Below are positions 9,851 to 21,819 of a DNA stretch of 64,000 bases, piece by piece (within the stretch, counting starts at the first letter, position 1; each line of letters begins with the position of its first letter). This DNA is from Undaria pinnatifida (lineage: Eukaryota; Sar; Phaeophyceae; Laminariales; Alariaceae), in NCBI GenBank assembly GCA_012845835.1, contig JABAKD010000021.1, forward strand, positions 2,461,706 to 2,525,705. The letters run 5' to 3'. The notes beneath the pieces are model-generated. The model was not told the origin of the DNA. It did no database searches and saw nothing but the letters and a program-made list of their open reading frames with translations. Both the position numbers and the translations under genes were made by a program.

Positions 9851-11530
9851 CCACAGCCGAATAGAAAGGCTGTTTGCCCCCAAAGATACCGCATCAAACG
9901 GGCGGATCCCCTCTTGCACTATTACAGCTGTAAAGCGCAGTATCTCCGCGAACTGTAGTACACGCTCTGTAACGGGCAGTAGCTGTCCACACATGTGCAG
10001 AGAAGAAAAAACAAATGCCAGGCATAGAGCCTACGAAGCGGTATCGCCAAGGGCAGCACATGTATGTACCAACAGCAGCAGAAACGCGGCGTTTGCGCCT
10101 ACAGTAGTATCGTGCTCAGCGTCTCCGCCAACTGCAAACCGCATTGAAACGGACATACCCGTCGCGACAGCTGCAAAAACAAATTGCGCATTCATCCCAG
10201 CACCATTGGCAGCACGCGTACCGTGAAATATTTTTGCAGCATTTATCCTAGCATCTTTGTGGAACCCCGTAAAAAACATTCATGCAGCATTTATCCTAGC
10301 AGCATTTAGGAACCCCGTAATTTTGTTTGCAGTATTTATCTTGGCAGCATCGTTGAAGGGCAGCACATGTACCGATAGGAAGACGGCCTAACGCCCTGGC
10401 AGCTGACAGAACGAATCCGTACCCCTCCGACCGCACTATAAAGGGACAGTTACGTTGACAGCAGTGCAGAGTGCCGCACTGTCGCAGCTGTGCCCACACA
10501 GAAAGTGGTATTAATCCCCGCGTACCCATGAATGGTGGAATATAGGGAGGGCATCGTACACGCCGACAGCCTTGCCCAAAACAAGCCAGCACAGAGTCTC
10601 AGCGTTCACTAAATTCAAGTTCTAGTCACGGTGGGCCAGGACGAAAAAAAAATCTCGAATCGAACTTGCCAATAGTACTCGCACACCAGCGAAGAGGGTC
10701 AGAGGTGCGGTGCGGTAACTGTGGACGCTGGGGCGGCGCAGGGTCGAGCTATGTGGTGGATGGGCAGGAGCAAAGTAGGCGGCTTGGCTGCTGCACAGTG
10801 ATTTCTACAGCAGATAATCCGGCGGTATATGGCATGCATTGACAGCGAGCCCATTATGCTACGCTGTAGTTGGTACCTCTGCAAATATTATGGTGGTTGA
10901 AACTACATAACGCACAGTAGTGGAACGCTGTTGATCAAGAATGACCGGAGAGGCGTCCGAGGTGCGTGAAATTAGTAGCTGTACTATTTTCGGCATAAAG
11001 GGAGCAGCAGTTTGTTCCACGCGCAAGACGGATCGACGTATGTACTGAAACCTATACGATAACGCGTGTACTGGAAGAATTCGCCAAACGAAAAAGCCCA
11101 AACATTCCACGAGCATCGCCTGTTCCTTCCCAGGTAGAATGGCAAGAAAGGAGCCCCTACATGAGCTCCTAGAGCACGGTGCCCGTAGTCCAAGGGGGTC
11201 CCGCGAAGGGCGGTCTGGTTCCGACATTAAAGGTGTATGCTGGTCGATGGGCTCTCTCAGCAAGCGAAGTCCCCGTCGATGGTCACTCGAAGGGTTGATT
11301 CCAGTATGCTTGTCCGTGGCGTGTCGAGCATATGTCTTCTAGCTCCGAAGCGCCAAAAAAAGTAAAAGTCGATGGCCGATCTTGGGGCTTGTGCTGGCAA
11401 CTCGCGGAGATGTGCTGTGCAACATGCTGGCAGAACGCGGAGCAAACAAGTCTGATGGGTGGGGTTTGGGCAGTTCCGCTGCGGAATGGCTTATATTGCC
11501 AACTGGCGGGGAACTGATGCGACCAAACGC
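9851..11530. other. No gene recognised
   Basis: Short ORFs on both strands only. A minor repeat of the form gcagcattta(t/g)cctagca and gaaccccgtaa occurs two to three times at 10,230-10,350. Nothing else can be supported. Confidence 0.4.
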
Positions 11531-11533
11531 CGG

Positions 11534-11735
11534 GACGAGAAGTGTGCTCCGAAGAGCAGTGTCATCCGCACGTACTCGGAAGATGTCGTCTGTGTGGTGC
11601 GTGCCCAGCGACCAACAGGAGGGACCAAAATCCGAGACGAGGGATATGCTCCGCGAAGCAGTGTCGTCCGCACGTACTTAGAAGGTGTCGTCTGTGTGGT
11701 ACGTGTCCGGCGACCAACAGGAGGGATCCCTGCCA
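11534..11735. repeat. 102-bp tandem duplication
   Basis: gacgag(a/g)... units start at 11,534 and 11,636, exactly 102 bp apart and about 85% alike, both containing tccgcacgtact and cgaccaacaggaggga. The period is a multiple of three, so plus-strand peptides repeat in frame (TGGTKIRDEGYAPRSS versus TGGIPAIS side). No protein family is recognised. Confidence 0.8.
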
Positions 11736-11924
11736 TCTCACTGCTGTTGTGGTCGCCGTTGTAGGAGGAAGGGCGCTCCCTCCATTGAGAAGCCACCCAA
11801 GAAGGAACAGGGGTTGTGGGCTCGTTGGAAATCAAAAGCAAAATCGCTACGAAAAAGAAAACGGAGAGATTTGAGGGACGCTGCCACAATAGCATATCAA
11901 GCTCGTCTACGCAACATGTTGAGT

Positions 11925-12190
11925 TGTAGGGGGGGGACAGAGTGCCCCCTGCAGGCCTGTCGATTGAGTAGGTCCCCGGAGAGTACTCACTTTTTTTCCT
12001 TCGTAAAGACGTAGCTTTAATTGTTTCCATCAGAGCCCCGGATAGCTTCTGAGATCGGAGGCACGTGCCTCCGATATATTTCCTGACTTTCCCGAATATA
12101 AAACGCCAACGTTATCATACGAAACTCATCCAAATGATCTCAAATTCGGATAATTACAGGCCTCTCGAAGCCGTATCTTAACATAATGCT
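11925..12190 (+). repeat. Dispersed repeat family F3, end segment (copy 2)
   Basis: Close match in the same orientation to 880-1,135, starting at gacagagtgccccctgcag and ending near agccgtatcttaaca. Preceded by a G7 tract. Non-coding. Confidence 0.75.
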
Positions 12191-12334
12191 ATATTTCCTC
12201 ACTACCGGTTTCTTCATTTCGTGTGCTGCACTATGCTAGATCGCTGTTGAGGTTGACAACCACCTATTATTATTCTGGAAGTAGCCCGCATTGTACAAGT
12301 CAAATGCAGTCTTTAGCCAGTTCCTAGGGCCTAG

Positions 12335-12515
12335 TATGGTATGTTTTCTTCTCTTTTCTTTTCCTTGCTTCCTCTTCTTGTCTTGTCTTTTCTTGCCTTT
12401 CTTCTATTTTTCTGTTCTTTTCTTTCCTTTCTTTTTCGTTATTTTTTTTGTTCGCTTTCTTCTCTTTTCTTTCCTTTCCTTTATCTTCTTTTATTTTGTT
12501 TGCTTCTTTTCCCCA
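12335..12515 (+). repeat. Polypyrimidine (TTTTC)-type low-complexity tract
   Basis: About 180 bp almost entirely C and T. A shorter purine-rich counterpart (gaaagaaacaaacaaagaag) is at 20,188-20,225, next to the inverted copy of the (AAC)n-tailed repeat, so the tract seems to belong to that repeated block. Confidence 0.75.
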
Positions 12516-12817
12516 TTTGACTTGCGTCTGTCGTGCGTATGCGTAGTGACAGATACTACGTGTAATATATTCGAGGTATTCTTTCTTGGGTGGCAAGCGG
12601 TATAGTCGGTTTCTCCAGGCGTGAGTAATGGGACGTATGCACCGGTATGGACCTGTCACATCCAGATTTCACTTTTATATGTGTCTGGTGGAGGCCTGAA
12701 CTGCGTCAGCTGTGATATATGCGTGTACCACCTTGGGTTGTTCGTGTTTTTCCCTAGGGTCTTCCTCAGCTCCAGAGTGACTGGAGCCTGTCCTGTGACC
12801 ACGGACTTGATTATGAG
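12516..12817 (+). repeat. (AAC)n-tailed dispersed repeat, copy 1
   Basis: Runs from the gacttgcgtctgt(c)gtgcg region to gaccacggacttgatta and ends directly at the AAC microsatellite. Its reverse complement is found at 19,850-20,190 with matching blocks throughout (gcgtatgcgtagtga; tctttcttgggtggcaagcg; ctccagagtgactggagcc). A 3'-truncated third copy is at 16,665-16,790. A fixed body followed by a short tandem tail is typical of non-LTR or SINE-like retroposons, but no promoter boxes or protein were found. Confidence 0.7.
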
Positions 12818-12877
12818 AACAACAACAACAACAACGACAGCAACAGCAACAACAACAACAACAACAACAACGACAGC

Positions 12878-12915
<38 letters not shown>
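12818..12915 (+). repeat. (AAC)n microsatellite
   Basis: About 98 bp of AAC repeats with a few ACG/AGC interruptions. The same unit follows the other two copies of the repeat body: (GTT)n at 19,822-19,849 on the opposite strand and a short (AAC)n near 16,772. Confidence 0.95.
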
Positions 12916-12949
12916 GAAGTCAACCAAACTGCAAGATATGTGCTATCGA

Positions 12950-13715
12950 TTTTCGCGCGTACCCGAAATAAAATACTGGTACTAACAATACTATCATTAT
13001 CCGGGCGTACCTTAAATATAATACTACTGGTACTAACCGTCCTCCTACAGCCATCAACCGCCACCAATTTATCTGTAAAACCGCATGACGTACGATATCG
13101 TTCCACGAATTTTGTCAGGAAAATACACGGCACACAACCGAAATCAAGCATTATGTTTCGGAGATGGCGAATTCGTTCTCAATTGCTCCCCTCTTTGGTG
13201 CGTGAGGGAAAATGGTTGATTGAGAATGAACGGGGTACTTTGCTGTACATACGTCAATCAGAAATACGGCTGTCGCCAGCTACTACTACTGCTGACATGA
13301 TCGATTATCAATTTGTCAAGCATCCTGCATCCTGTGCCTAGCAATCTGTTGATAAGCAGAGCTATCATACCACAAGCAGTCACATCTGCCGGTGATTGGG
13401 GCAAGAGGGGCTGCGGGAAGGGCAGGAGCGAGACGGCGCGTCAACATGGTGTAGAAGTGGTAGGAGAGTTGGTCCCTTGTGCTGGGTGTTCAGAAGCCAA
13501 GGGGAGGAGGATGCCTGTCCCGAGACCTACCAACAGTTGCTCGACCAAACCCTTTGCTTCGAACAGGGATGGTACCACGTACGGTACACGATCGTTATCG
13601 TGTTTGTTGGTCCCTACGAAGTGTAGACTAGAGGGCGTACCAGTTTAGCTGACAATAGTGGGGTAGTGGAGTATCCGGTACGAAGACAAGTATAAGACGT
13701 ACCAGGATATACATG
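12950..13715 (+). repeat. Long duplication D1, copy 1
   Basis: Colinear with 17,275-18,055 over about 760 bp at roughly 85%. Shared blocks include acagccatcaaccgccacca, ttatgtttcggagatggcga and cagttgctcgaccaaaccc. In the first part the plus-strand frame is conserved between copies (peptide KIHGTQPKS, then MFRRWRIRSQ); later it is broken by indels. No protein family is recognised. Confidence 0.8.
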
Positions 13716-14335
13716 ATAAAATGATGCATTCTTTCCAAAACCGTCACATTCATCCCCTCAAAATAATGTATAGTTTGCACGCACAGATTAAGCTGCCTCC
13801 CCCCCCCCCCCATGTTAAACTGGTGCATTTTTTTTTTTTTCCCGAAACCGTTAGATTCATCCCCTTGATTGAAAGGATTTATAGCTTAAACGCACAAAGT
13901 GCCCGCCCGTCCGCCCCCCCCCCCTCCCCCCCCCCCCCCTCCCCCCCCCCCCCCCCCTCCCCCCTCTCCAACCCCGCTCGCTTTTGATCAAAACCAGGCC
14001 CCCACGTCCGTCAAAACTCCGCCCCCCCCCTCACCGGTTATTCGACTCACAGGGTTCACGTGATAAACGGATACATTTCCCTCCACAGCTGTCAGATTTT
14101 GTCCCCCTCAGAAACGGGTTTTATAGTTTCCGCGAACACTCTGACTAAAATCACCCTGTTGACCCTGATAGCTACACTGTAGTTGTATGGGGAGTCGCCG
14201 ACCTATATCCTTAATGAGTACACACAACTCGTAATACGCGCGATCGGATTATCACACACAGCTTGCAAAGATGAGTTTCGACGAAGTCTTCGATCTCACA
14301 GCTGGAGTGTATTTTCATTTTTTATAATATATTTC
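13712..14335 (+). repeat. Repeat family R1, copy with two head modules
   Basis: Head modules begin at 13,712 and 13,811 (catgataaa(a)tgatgca-type start, ccaaaaccgtcacatt, then tatagtttgcacgcac). A C-tract follows, then the tail module (ctgtcagattttgtccccct; gtagttgtatggggagtcgcc; cgcgcgatcgga; cacacagcttgcaaagatga; ctcacagctggagtgtat). Non-coding. The conserved blocks identify about a dozen full or partial copies in this window. Confidence 0.8.
13914..13966 (+). repeat. Poly-C tract
   Basis: More than 50 bp of C broken only by single T residues, lying between the head and tail modules of the R1 copy. Similar C-tracts occupy the same position in other R1 copies (27,175-27,194; 36,470-36,486; 36,765-36,778). 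Confidence 0.95.
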
Positions 14336-16000
14336 GTTGCTCCTAGTCAAGGCACATCGTGAAGAAAAGAAGACTCACTCAGTGGAAGAAGCACAACGGG
14401 GAGTGACGGCGAAATATCCCACAATAACTCACGGCTGATGTCCTTGAAATATTTTTTTCAAAATATCCCAAAATAATTCCACCATCCCGGTTTACCGCTA
14501 CGATGTGTAGCCAATAGCCAACCTATCTATCACTGGAAACCCCTACTACACCCAACCGTCATCATATCTGCATAATATCTAAGCATACAATCAACAGGTG
14601 TTTTTATTCTTATATCCGGTCTATAGCCCATCCATCCACGGAGGATTCCCCTGGCACACAAGCTGCCCTGAGGACCAGTTTGCTAAAATTAGGTGCAGTT
14701 CTACAGCAAACTTCACGCGTGTAATTTTATTAAAATATTCTAACGACGTCAGCTGTGAGAACGACGAATTTAGGGTCGACACTCATTTTTTGCAAGCTGC
14801 GTAATTGTTACGGCAAGCGTTATCTGGGCATCACGAGATACATAGTCACATATTTGCTGCTGTTGCCACTAGCAACTCCGATCGCAGAGGGAGCCAGAGT
14901 TGGGTTTATCATTGAGGCAAATACTACCCGCAGCCGGTTTCGAACAAGCTCTTCACGCTCGGGGCAGCAACATCTATCTTTCCTTCATTCATGTAAGCTG
15001 CCTCGATTACTGGACCATTGACGATCTACGGAATAATCGTGTCTTTCGCCTCTTTTTTGGGGGGGGGCATTGGCCCTTGACAGGCTGAGAACCGAATCCG
15101 TTTTCGTTACCCCCAGCCCCTATATGAATTGAAGGTATCTGGATATTGTATGTAGACATTTTGGGCGTTTGCCACCAAAATACTTGCGGGACCCCGAAAG
15201 AAGGAAATGGAGTAGTTTTCCGATTACTGTAAGTCTGTATCATTGCTAGAAGAGCAGAACTGCTGCACACATTTGTGATGACTATACTAAGATATTTGAT
15301 TAACTGCTTACTTCTCAATCTAAACTGCGTGGCCACTAAATGGCACCCGTTTGCCTTCTGCATCACATTGCGATATTATGCACGGGAAATGGAATGGATA
15401 GGTCGGCAGTTCCTCACCGCTGCACGTGTATTTTTGGAATATATACATATATATATATGCCTTCGTCGACGCTACCGGGTTCAATATGTCCCGACTGTAG
15501 CGACTGCCTGTTTGTGGCCCTCCAGTCTCTGGCGGCACGTTCTACGGTATGCTAGCGGCAAGCCAGTTCTGTCGCTCGAAGGCTCCTCTCTTGGGGTGCT
15601 TTGTGATAATAGTCTCTTTCCTCTCTTGCGAAGCTTTGTGCTCGACAAAAAAAATGATGACTGCTGATAAAATCTTGAACTAATTCACAGGTTTGAGGTA
15701 GGTACACGACGAAAATGTACTCCTCTTGATGAATATTACTAGTGCGCATCTGTAACAGGTACCGTGCGAGTACAGCTGTCAGGTACAAGCATGCCAGAGT
15801 ATCAAACAACACAAGTGAAAGGCTCAACGATATATATATACTTCCCCACCTCCCCACCCTTCCACCCCACCCCCAACCCCGCCCTTTCGAACACTCCGCC
15901 CTCTACTCACTGGTTGTACGACTTATACAGGCGATAAACATGATAAGCTGGTGCATTCTTTCCAAAACCGTCACATTTATCCTCTTAAAGGGCATATAGT
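14336..16000 (+). repeat. Long duplication D2, copy 1
   Basis: Colinear with 23,605-25,299. Shared landmarks include aaggcacatcgtg(a/g)agaaaagaag, cttcacgcgtgtaattttatt, cttgcgggaccccgaa(a/g)gaagg and cactggttgtacgactta. The two copies are about 85-90% alike with indels. It contains a variant R1 end (14,749-14,805) and runs into the head of the next R1 copy. No coding sequence recognised. Confidence 0.8.
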
Positions 16001-16660
16001 TTCCACGCAAAATTGATCTGCCTCGCCCGTCCCGGCCCCCGCCCCCCCATGATAAACTGGTGCATTCCTTCCAAAACCGTCACATCTATGCCCTTAAAGA
16101 ATGTATAGTTTCCACTCACAGATTCAACTGCCTCGCCCGTCCCGTCCCGCCCCCCGCCTGCCCCCCCATGATAAACTGGTGCATTCTTCAAAAACCGTCA
16201 GATTTAACCCCTTCTTCAAGGGTTTATAGTTTCCACGCACAAATAAATGGAGCTGCCCCCCCCTCCGCCCCCCCCTCCCCCCTACCTCCCCTCCCTGACC
16301 TCCGTCTCTTTCTTTGATGATCAAAATCAGGCCTCAACGTTCTCAATAAATCCACCCTCGTCTCAGCGGTTTTTCGACTTACAGGATTCACTTGATAAAC
16401 TGATGCATTTCCTTCCACATCTATCTGTCAGATAGATGTTGTCCCCCTCAGAAAAGGGTTTTATAGTTTCCGCGCACAGACCGCCCAACATCACCCTGTT
16501 GACCCTGAAAGCTACACTGTAGTTGTAAGGGGACTCGCCGACCTATATCCTTAATGAGGACACACAACCCGTGATACGCGGGATCGGAGTATCACACACA
16601 GCTTGCAAAGATGAGTTTGGACAAAATGTTCAGCTGGAGTGTATCTTCATTTTCATAATA
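15935..16660 (+). repeat. Repeat family R1, copy with three head modules
   Basis: The head module starts at 15,939, 16,048 and 16,167 (catgata(a/g)(a/g)ctggtgca), spacings of 109 and 119 bp, each followed by a C-rich linker. The tail module runs from the gtcagatagatgttgtcc region to gttcagctggagtgtatc at about 16,655. Confidence 0.8.
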
Positions 16661-16664
16661 TTAT

Positions 16665-16795
16665 GCGTGTACCACCTTGGGGTGTTTGTGTTTTTCCTTG
16701 GGGTATTCTTCAGCTCCAGAGTGACTGGAACCTGTCCTGTGACCACGGACTTGATGATGCGGGTTAGTGTGAAAACAACAACAACAAGTCGACCG
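16665..16795 (+). repeat. (AAC)n-tailed dispersed repeat, copy 2 (5'-truncated)
   Basis: Matches the last about 130 bp of the 12,516-12,817 repeat (gtgtaccaccttgg(g), agagtgactgga(a)cctgtcc, accacggacttgatgat), then a short AAC run. Truncation at the 5' side with the tail retained is the pattern left by target-primed retroposition. Confidence 0.65.
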
Positions 16796-16804
16796 ACCAA
16801 AAGA

Positions 16805-17265
16805 AAAATTATGAGAATTAAAATACACTCTAGCTAGCTGTGTGATCGATTTTTTTTGTCGAAACGCATCTTTGCAATCTGTGTGTGATACACCGATCGC
16901 GCGTATTACGGGTTTTGTCTCCTCATTAAGGATACAGGTCAGCGACCCCCCTTGCAACTACTGTGTAGCTATCAGGGTCCACAGGGTGATGTTAGACAGT
17001 CTATGCGCAGAAACTATATAACTCGTTTCTGAGGGGGACAAAATCTGACAGCAGTGGAAGGGAATATATATATATGTTTATCAAGTGAATCCTGTAAATT
17101 AAATAACCGGCGACGGGAGGGCGGAGAGTTTTTGAGGACGTGGGGGCCTGTTTTTGATAAAAAGGGGGGCGGCAGGAGGGGAAGGGAGGTGGGGAAGCTC
17201 TATTGGTGCGTGGAAACCATAAATCCTTCTTGTTGTGGGGAAGGAGGGGGGGGGATGTGGCGGGG
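16805..17265 (-). repeat. Repeat family R1, inverted copy
   Basis: Reverse complement of the R1 tail and part of the head: catctttgcaatctgtgtgtg, cgatcgcgcgtattacggg, ctgagggggacaaaatctgac, then a purine-rich linker and gtggaaaccataaatcct. It faces the copy ending at 16,660, so the two R1 tails lie head-on with only about 150 bp between them. Confidence 0.75.
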
Positions 17266-17274
17266 AAAATATAT

Positions 17275-18055
17275 GGTATCATCTCTCGTGCGTACCCGAA
17301 ATATAATACTTGTACTAACAATACCCGTCATCATCTCCCGGGCGTACGTTAAAATATATCACTACCAGGGTACTAACCATGCCCCTACAGCCATCAACCG
17401 CCACCAATGTATCTGTGAAACCGGATAGCGTACGATATCGTACCAGGAATTTTGTTGGGAAAATACACGGCACACAACCGAAATCAAATATTATGTTTCG
17501 GAGATGGCGAATTCGTTCTCAATTCCGTCTCTCTTCTTTGGTTCGTGAGGGAAAACGGTTGATTGAAAATGAACGGGTACTTTGCTGCACATACGACAGA
17601 CAGAAAATACGAATGTTGGGAGCAAGCGGTAGCTACTCCTGACATGATGGATTATCAATCTGTCAAGCATCCGGCATCCTGTGCCTAGTAACCTGTTAAT
17701 AAAGCAGAGCTATCATACCACGAGCAATCACACACTTGCCGGTGGTTGGGGCAAGACAGGCTGAAGGACTGGCAGTAGCGAGACGGCGCGTCAACATGTT
17801 GTAGAAGTGGTAATAGAGTTGGTCCCTTGTGCCGGGTGTTCCGAAGCCAGGGGGAGGCAGATGCCTGTCCCGAGATCATCCAACAGTTGCTCGACCAAAC
17901 CCTTTGCGTCGAACAGGGGGATAGTACCGCGTACGGTACTCGATAATTGTCGTGTTTGTTGGTCCCTACGAAGCGTAGAGGGCTTACCTGTTGAGCTGAC
18001 AATAGTGGTGGAGTTGAATCGACGGTATGGAGACAAGTTTAAGACGTACGTGGAC
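17275..18055 (+). repeat. Long duplication D1, copy 2
   Basis: Second copy of the 12,950-13,715 block, with small indels that break any shared frame in its second half. Confidence 0.8.
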
Positions 18056-18087
18056 TAGACTTATTTGCTAATTAATACAAGGGCTCC

Positions 18088-18119
18088 GCATGGGTGCCGG
18101 CATTCGCCGGCGCCCATGC
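18088..18119. other. Strong hairpin (14-bp stem, 4-nt loop)
   Basis: The arms gcatgggtgccggc and gccggcgcccatgc pair over all 14 positions with one G-T wobble, around the loop attc. The GC-rich stem stands out from its AT-rich surroundings and lies just after the end of duplication D1. Its role is unknown. Confidence 0.85.
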
Positions 18120-19815
18120 TTCGGGTAGGGCAGGGCAGCACTTCGACCAACTTAAGGTGTAGCTGTCCGACTTGGCATGCATTGAACTTTAAAGTAATGC
18201 CATGAGTTTAATACGCACATGGGATTATGAAAGTCATTCTTTGACAAAAGAAAAAACGTAATACTATACAACAAAGAAGGCAAGGATAGGCGAAACAAAC
18301 TATGCCAAATGCGCCGTCGAGTAAAAGTTGGCGTCTATTAATATCAAACAAAAATACCGAAAAGAGTATTATTGAGAACCTGCGTCACCTCTAGGCGAAA
18401 TAAAAGAGGCCTTGGCATAAATGAAGAGACTGCACTGCTGTCACCGTGGCAATGGAGGTTCGAAGTCGACAGGATGAAAAGTCGGTTTGCATCAAACGTC
18501 GACATGAGGACATGTCAGCCGGCGAGATTTTGGAAGAAGATTGCTTTGTTTGTAACGTGAAGGCTGTCGCATTGATTGGTCTGCGTGGTCGCGGGCGAGG
18601 AGGAAAACGTAGAAGAGGAGGGCGATCTCTCGTTGGGGCGGCGTTGTCTAAGATTGGTGCGGGGGTGGCTTTGCTCGTACGGGAGGTTGGCGTAGCGCTT
18701 CTTCTCTGTTTTTTCTCGGGAAGGCGGGATATGTGTGTCTGCTGTCTTTTCTTCGTGGGGGCTTTCACGTTGTCGAAATCGGACGCGTCCCCTCAATGCA
18801 TAATATCCGGAGTGTCTCTACCATGACGACTGACTGCTGATAGTGCCGTGCGTATTTCCTAGAGACTGACATATTATTTACTGGTAGTAATAATAATATA
18901 CCTTTGCAACATTTTTTGTTCTTCATCCCATTTATTATCCCCGCACCACTCTCGCGCTCCCTCCCAGTGTTAACTCAGATCCGGGGTCACATAGCGGGCC
19001 CTCCTCCTCCCTCCCCACTTCGGCACGTGCTTTCATTTTTACCACGAGGAGAATCCAGCATTTTCTTCCCTCGTCGACTCGCGTCGAACCAACCACGCTG
19101 CTAGGCGCTCTCAGCAGTTGATCCCAATTTTTTTTTTTTGTATTTTTGCAAATAAAGTCAAATCTCATCGTGGTGGGTGTCGAACTCAAGGACAACCAAA
19201 CGTTAGTAGTATTCGAGGGTAAAACCACTATTATTAATAGACCATCGGGGCGTCCGGCTGACAATTGATTAAAACAAAACAGGCTCTTTGCATAGAGATT
19301 ACATTCCCTCCCCCATACTGTATGATGTTACGATGGTTGACGCGATATGTATATAATAGAGCGACAAATACCTAAATATCAGCGTACGCGGAGTTTTAGA
19401 TATCATGAATAACGAACGACCGCAACGGCAGAGCACGGCAAAGCATAGCGCTTCGCTCTGCTGAGCTAGCGGTGCGCTGCTGAGCGGAGCCGCAGGGCAT
19501 CGCACGGCACTGCACGGCGCTTCGTTGCTGTAAGCTATAGCGCTGCGATGGGGTGCTGGGCGGTTTCGAGCTGATGAGCCAAGTCCAGATCTCAGCCGAT
19601 GAAGCTTCGTCAAGTACAAAACAAATGGTGCGAAACAAAGAAAAGCTAAAGCTGGGCCGTTCCGCAACTAATGCACAGGCGGCAAATTAGCGGCAAATGG
19701 TAGGAAGTTCAACTTACTACACAAAAAGCAAGAAAAAATCGCGAAAAAGTTCAAAATCGTGTTGGCAGAAAAAACAAACTTGGAGGAAGCAGCTGAACGG
19801 TCAAGAAACAGGCAA
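18120..19815. other. No gene recognised
   Basis: Overlapping frames exist on both strands at 18,391-18,826 (125 and 126 codons), but neither shows a known domain or codon-level support. 19,430-19,560 is a low-complexity GC-rich patch (gcNNcg-type), compositionally similar, on the opposite strand, to 23,155-23,225. Confidence 0.4.
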
Positions 19816-19821
19816 TATTTC

Positions 19822-20225
19822 AGTTGTTGTTGTTGTTGTTGTTGTTGTCGTTCTCACATTAACTCGCATAATCAAGTCCGTGGTCACAGGACAGGCTCCA
19901 GTCACTCTGGAGCTGAGGAATACCCTAGACTAGGGGGAAAACACAAACCAAAGGTAAGTGGTACACGCATAAATCACAGCTGACGCAATTCATGCCTCCA
20001 CCAGAAACATATAAAAGTGAAATCGGGAGTCAGTCTACGATATGCCAGGTCCATATCGGTGCATACGTCTCATTACTCGGACCTAGAAAAACCGACTATA
20101 CCGCTTGCCACCCAAGAAAGACTACCACGTATATATTTCACGTGGTATCAATCACTACGCATACGCACAACAGACTCAAGTCGATTGGAAGAAAGAAACA
20201 AACAAAGAAGAGAAAGGAAAGGAAA
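19822..20225 (-). repeat. (AAC)n-tailed dispersed repeat, copy 3 (inverted)
   Basis: (GTT)n at 19,822-19,849 is followed by the reverse complement of the 12,516-12,817 repeat body and a short purine-rich flank. With copy 1 it forms an inverted pair about 7 kb apart. Confidence 0.7.
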
Positions 20226-21815
20226 TGGGTGTATGGGGCCAAGAAAAAGAAAAGGTAAATAATTTTGGGGGGTCTACTGGTGAGTCTGCCACCAGAACGA
20301 TGCCACGTGGTTTTTCGACGATCTACAGCAGTAGTACTACGAACGACTTCCGATACGCCCACCGAAGCACGGACTACCGGCGAAATACGCGATCGACAGC
20401 TGGCCGTGGTTGTCACGCGTCTCTGTGTTGGGGGCCCCTGTGCGCTGCCTCTTGTTGGCTCTTGTTTGGGTAAAACATGCGGTGTGCTCGATGGTCTCAC
20501 GGCAGCAGCACACCAGAATCAGAACGTCCGCTCGTACGACGTATCATTCTGACAGGAGATGTAATATTTTTGTCTCCATCAATATGAACATAAAACGGTT
20601 GTTATATATTCGACAGTGTGATGCATGTACGACTAAACTTGCCAACTGCACTCGTACTGCACTTTGAGCTATCTGCTGTGGTTCTGGTTGCTACTAGTTG
20701 CTGCAGTATGTGCTAGAAGTTTCGCCCTTAGGCTACTGCTGCTGCACTTGATGTTGTGTGTTCGCCAATGTCGTCAGTTGGCGTTCATGCTCGTCGTACA
20801 TACTGCAGCACTGCTGTTCTCACCCTGCACGTAGAGTTTTCCTCGTACCTCGACGGCACGACGGCGAGCTCAAAAGAGAAGGGAGGTGACATGAAATGGC
20901 ATGGACAACGACCACATAGAAGCGATCACAGCGGGATAATTCGCCGCGAATCAAGCGCACTCGTTCATGCCTACAGCAGAGGCTGCCTGGAATGTCAGCG
21001 GCCATGCTAAAGACAGGGCCAAAGGCCGAAGAGACGGCTCTACCTGCTTGGTTTAGTCTCGAGATTATGTTACATGAAAATTTCATGATTCCATGGTTTG
21101 GGAGTTATTTGTCATGAAAAGTTTTGCCGTCGGTAATTTGTGTCGCGAAGTTGTTGGATATCGTCGGTAACTTGTGTCACGTTTTAGGTGAAACCACACT
21201 AAAAAAATGAATTTCCAGCTGGCAAAACGAGCAGAAACAAAAGCAATAAAAAGGCCCGGCAAGAAACCAAATGAACTATTAATAGTAAGAAAATACAGCA
21301 AAGAAACTAACGCTCGAGAGTATGCCACCGCGAAATTCCAAACATTGTCACGTACCGTTTGGAAATGATGCCAATTTTGTAAATCATTTAGGCGTTGCAC
21401 ACATTAAGATTCAACAATTTATCCAAAATTCCTCCTCGACATGCGGTATTTTTGCAACTTCTTGCTCGTCTCGCTCGGCACCCGTCCGCGTTCACGTCGA
21501 TGTGCGGAACGGACACGGCAGGGAGAGGGGCGTTGGAGCCACCCCCCGAGGGCGGCGCTCGAACCAAGCTATATTCGACCGAGAATTCCAGTTCCGCGAA
21601 TCGCATGCTTCGGCCGAGACAAGAAACTCCTGACCAAATACATGGCACCAAGGAATGATATAATATATATTTATGTTTGTGCTGAAAGCGCTCGGTTGGT
21701 GCATCCCTGGCATATGCGAGTTTGCACGGTCCAGCTTACTTGCGGAACGGTCCTGCTTTTTTCTTTGATTTCTTGCTCCACTGTGATCTATTTTTGTTAC
21801 AAATATAATATAAAA
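20226..21815. other. No gene recognised
   Basis: Mixed-composition sequence with short ORFs on both strands and no recognisable domain or structured repeat. Confidence 0.35.
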
Positions 21816-21819
21816 ATTA

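Noticed and set aside
12291-12605. 104-codon Phe/Leu-rich membrane-protein ORF
   Set aside because: Translation of a polypyrimidine tract. Composition artefact.
13721-13987. Pro-rich ORF over the poly-C region
   Set aside because: Produced by C-tracts in an R1 repeat. Not a gene.
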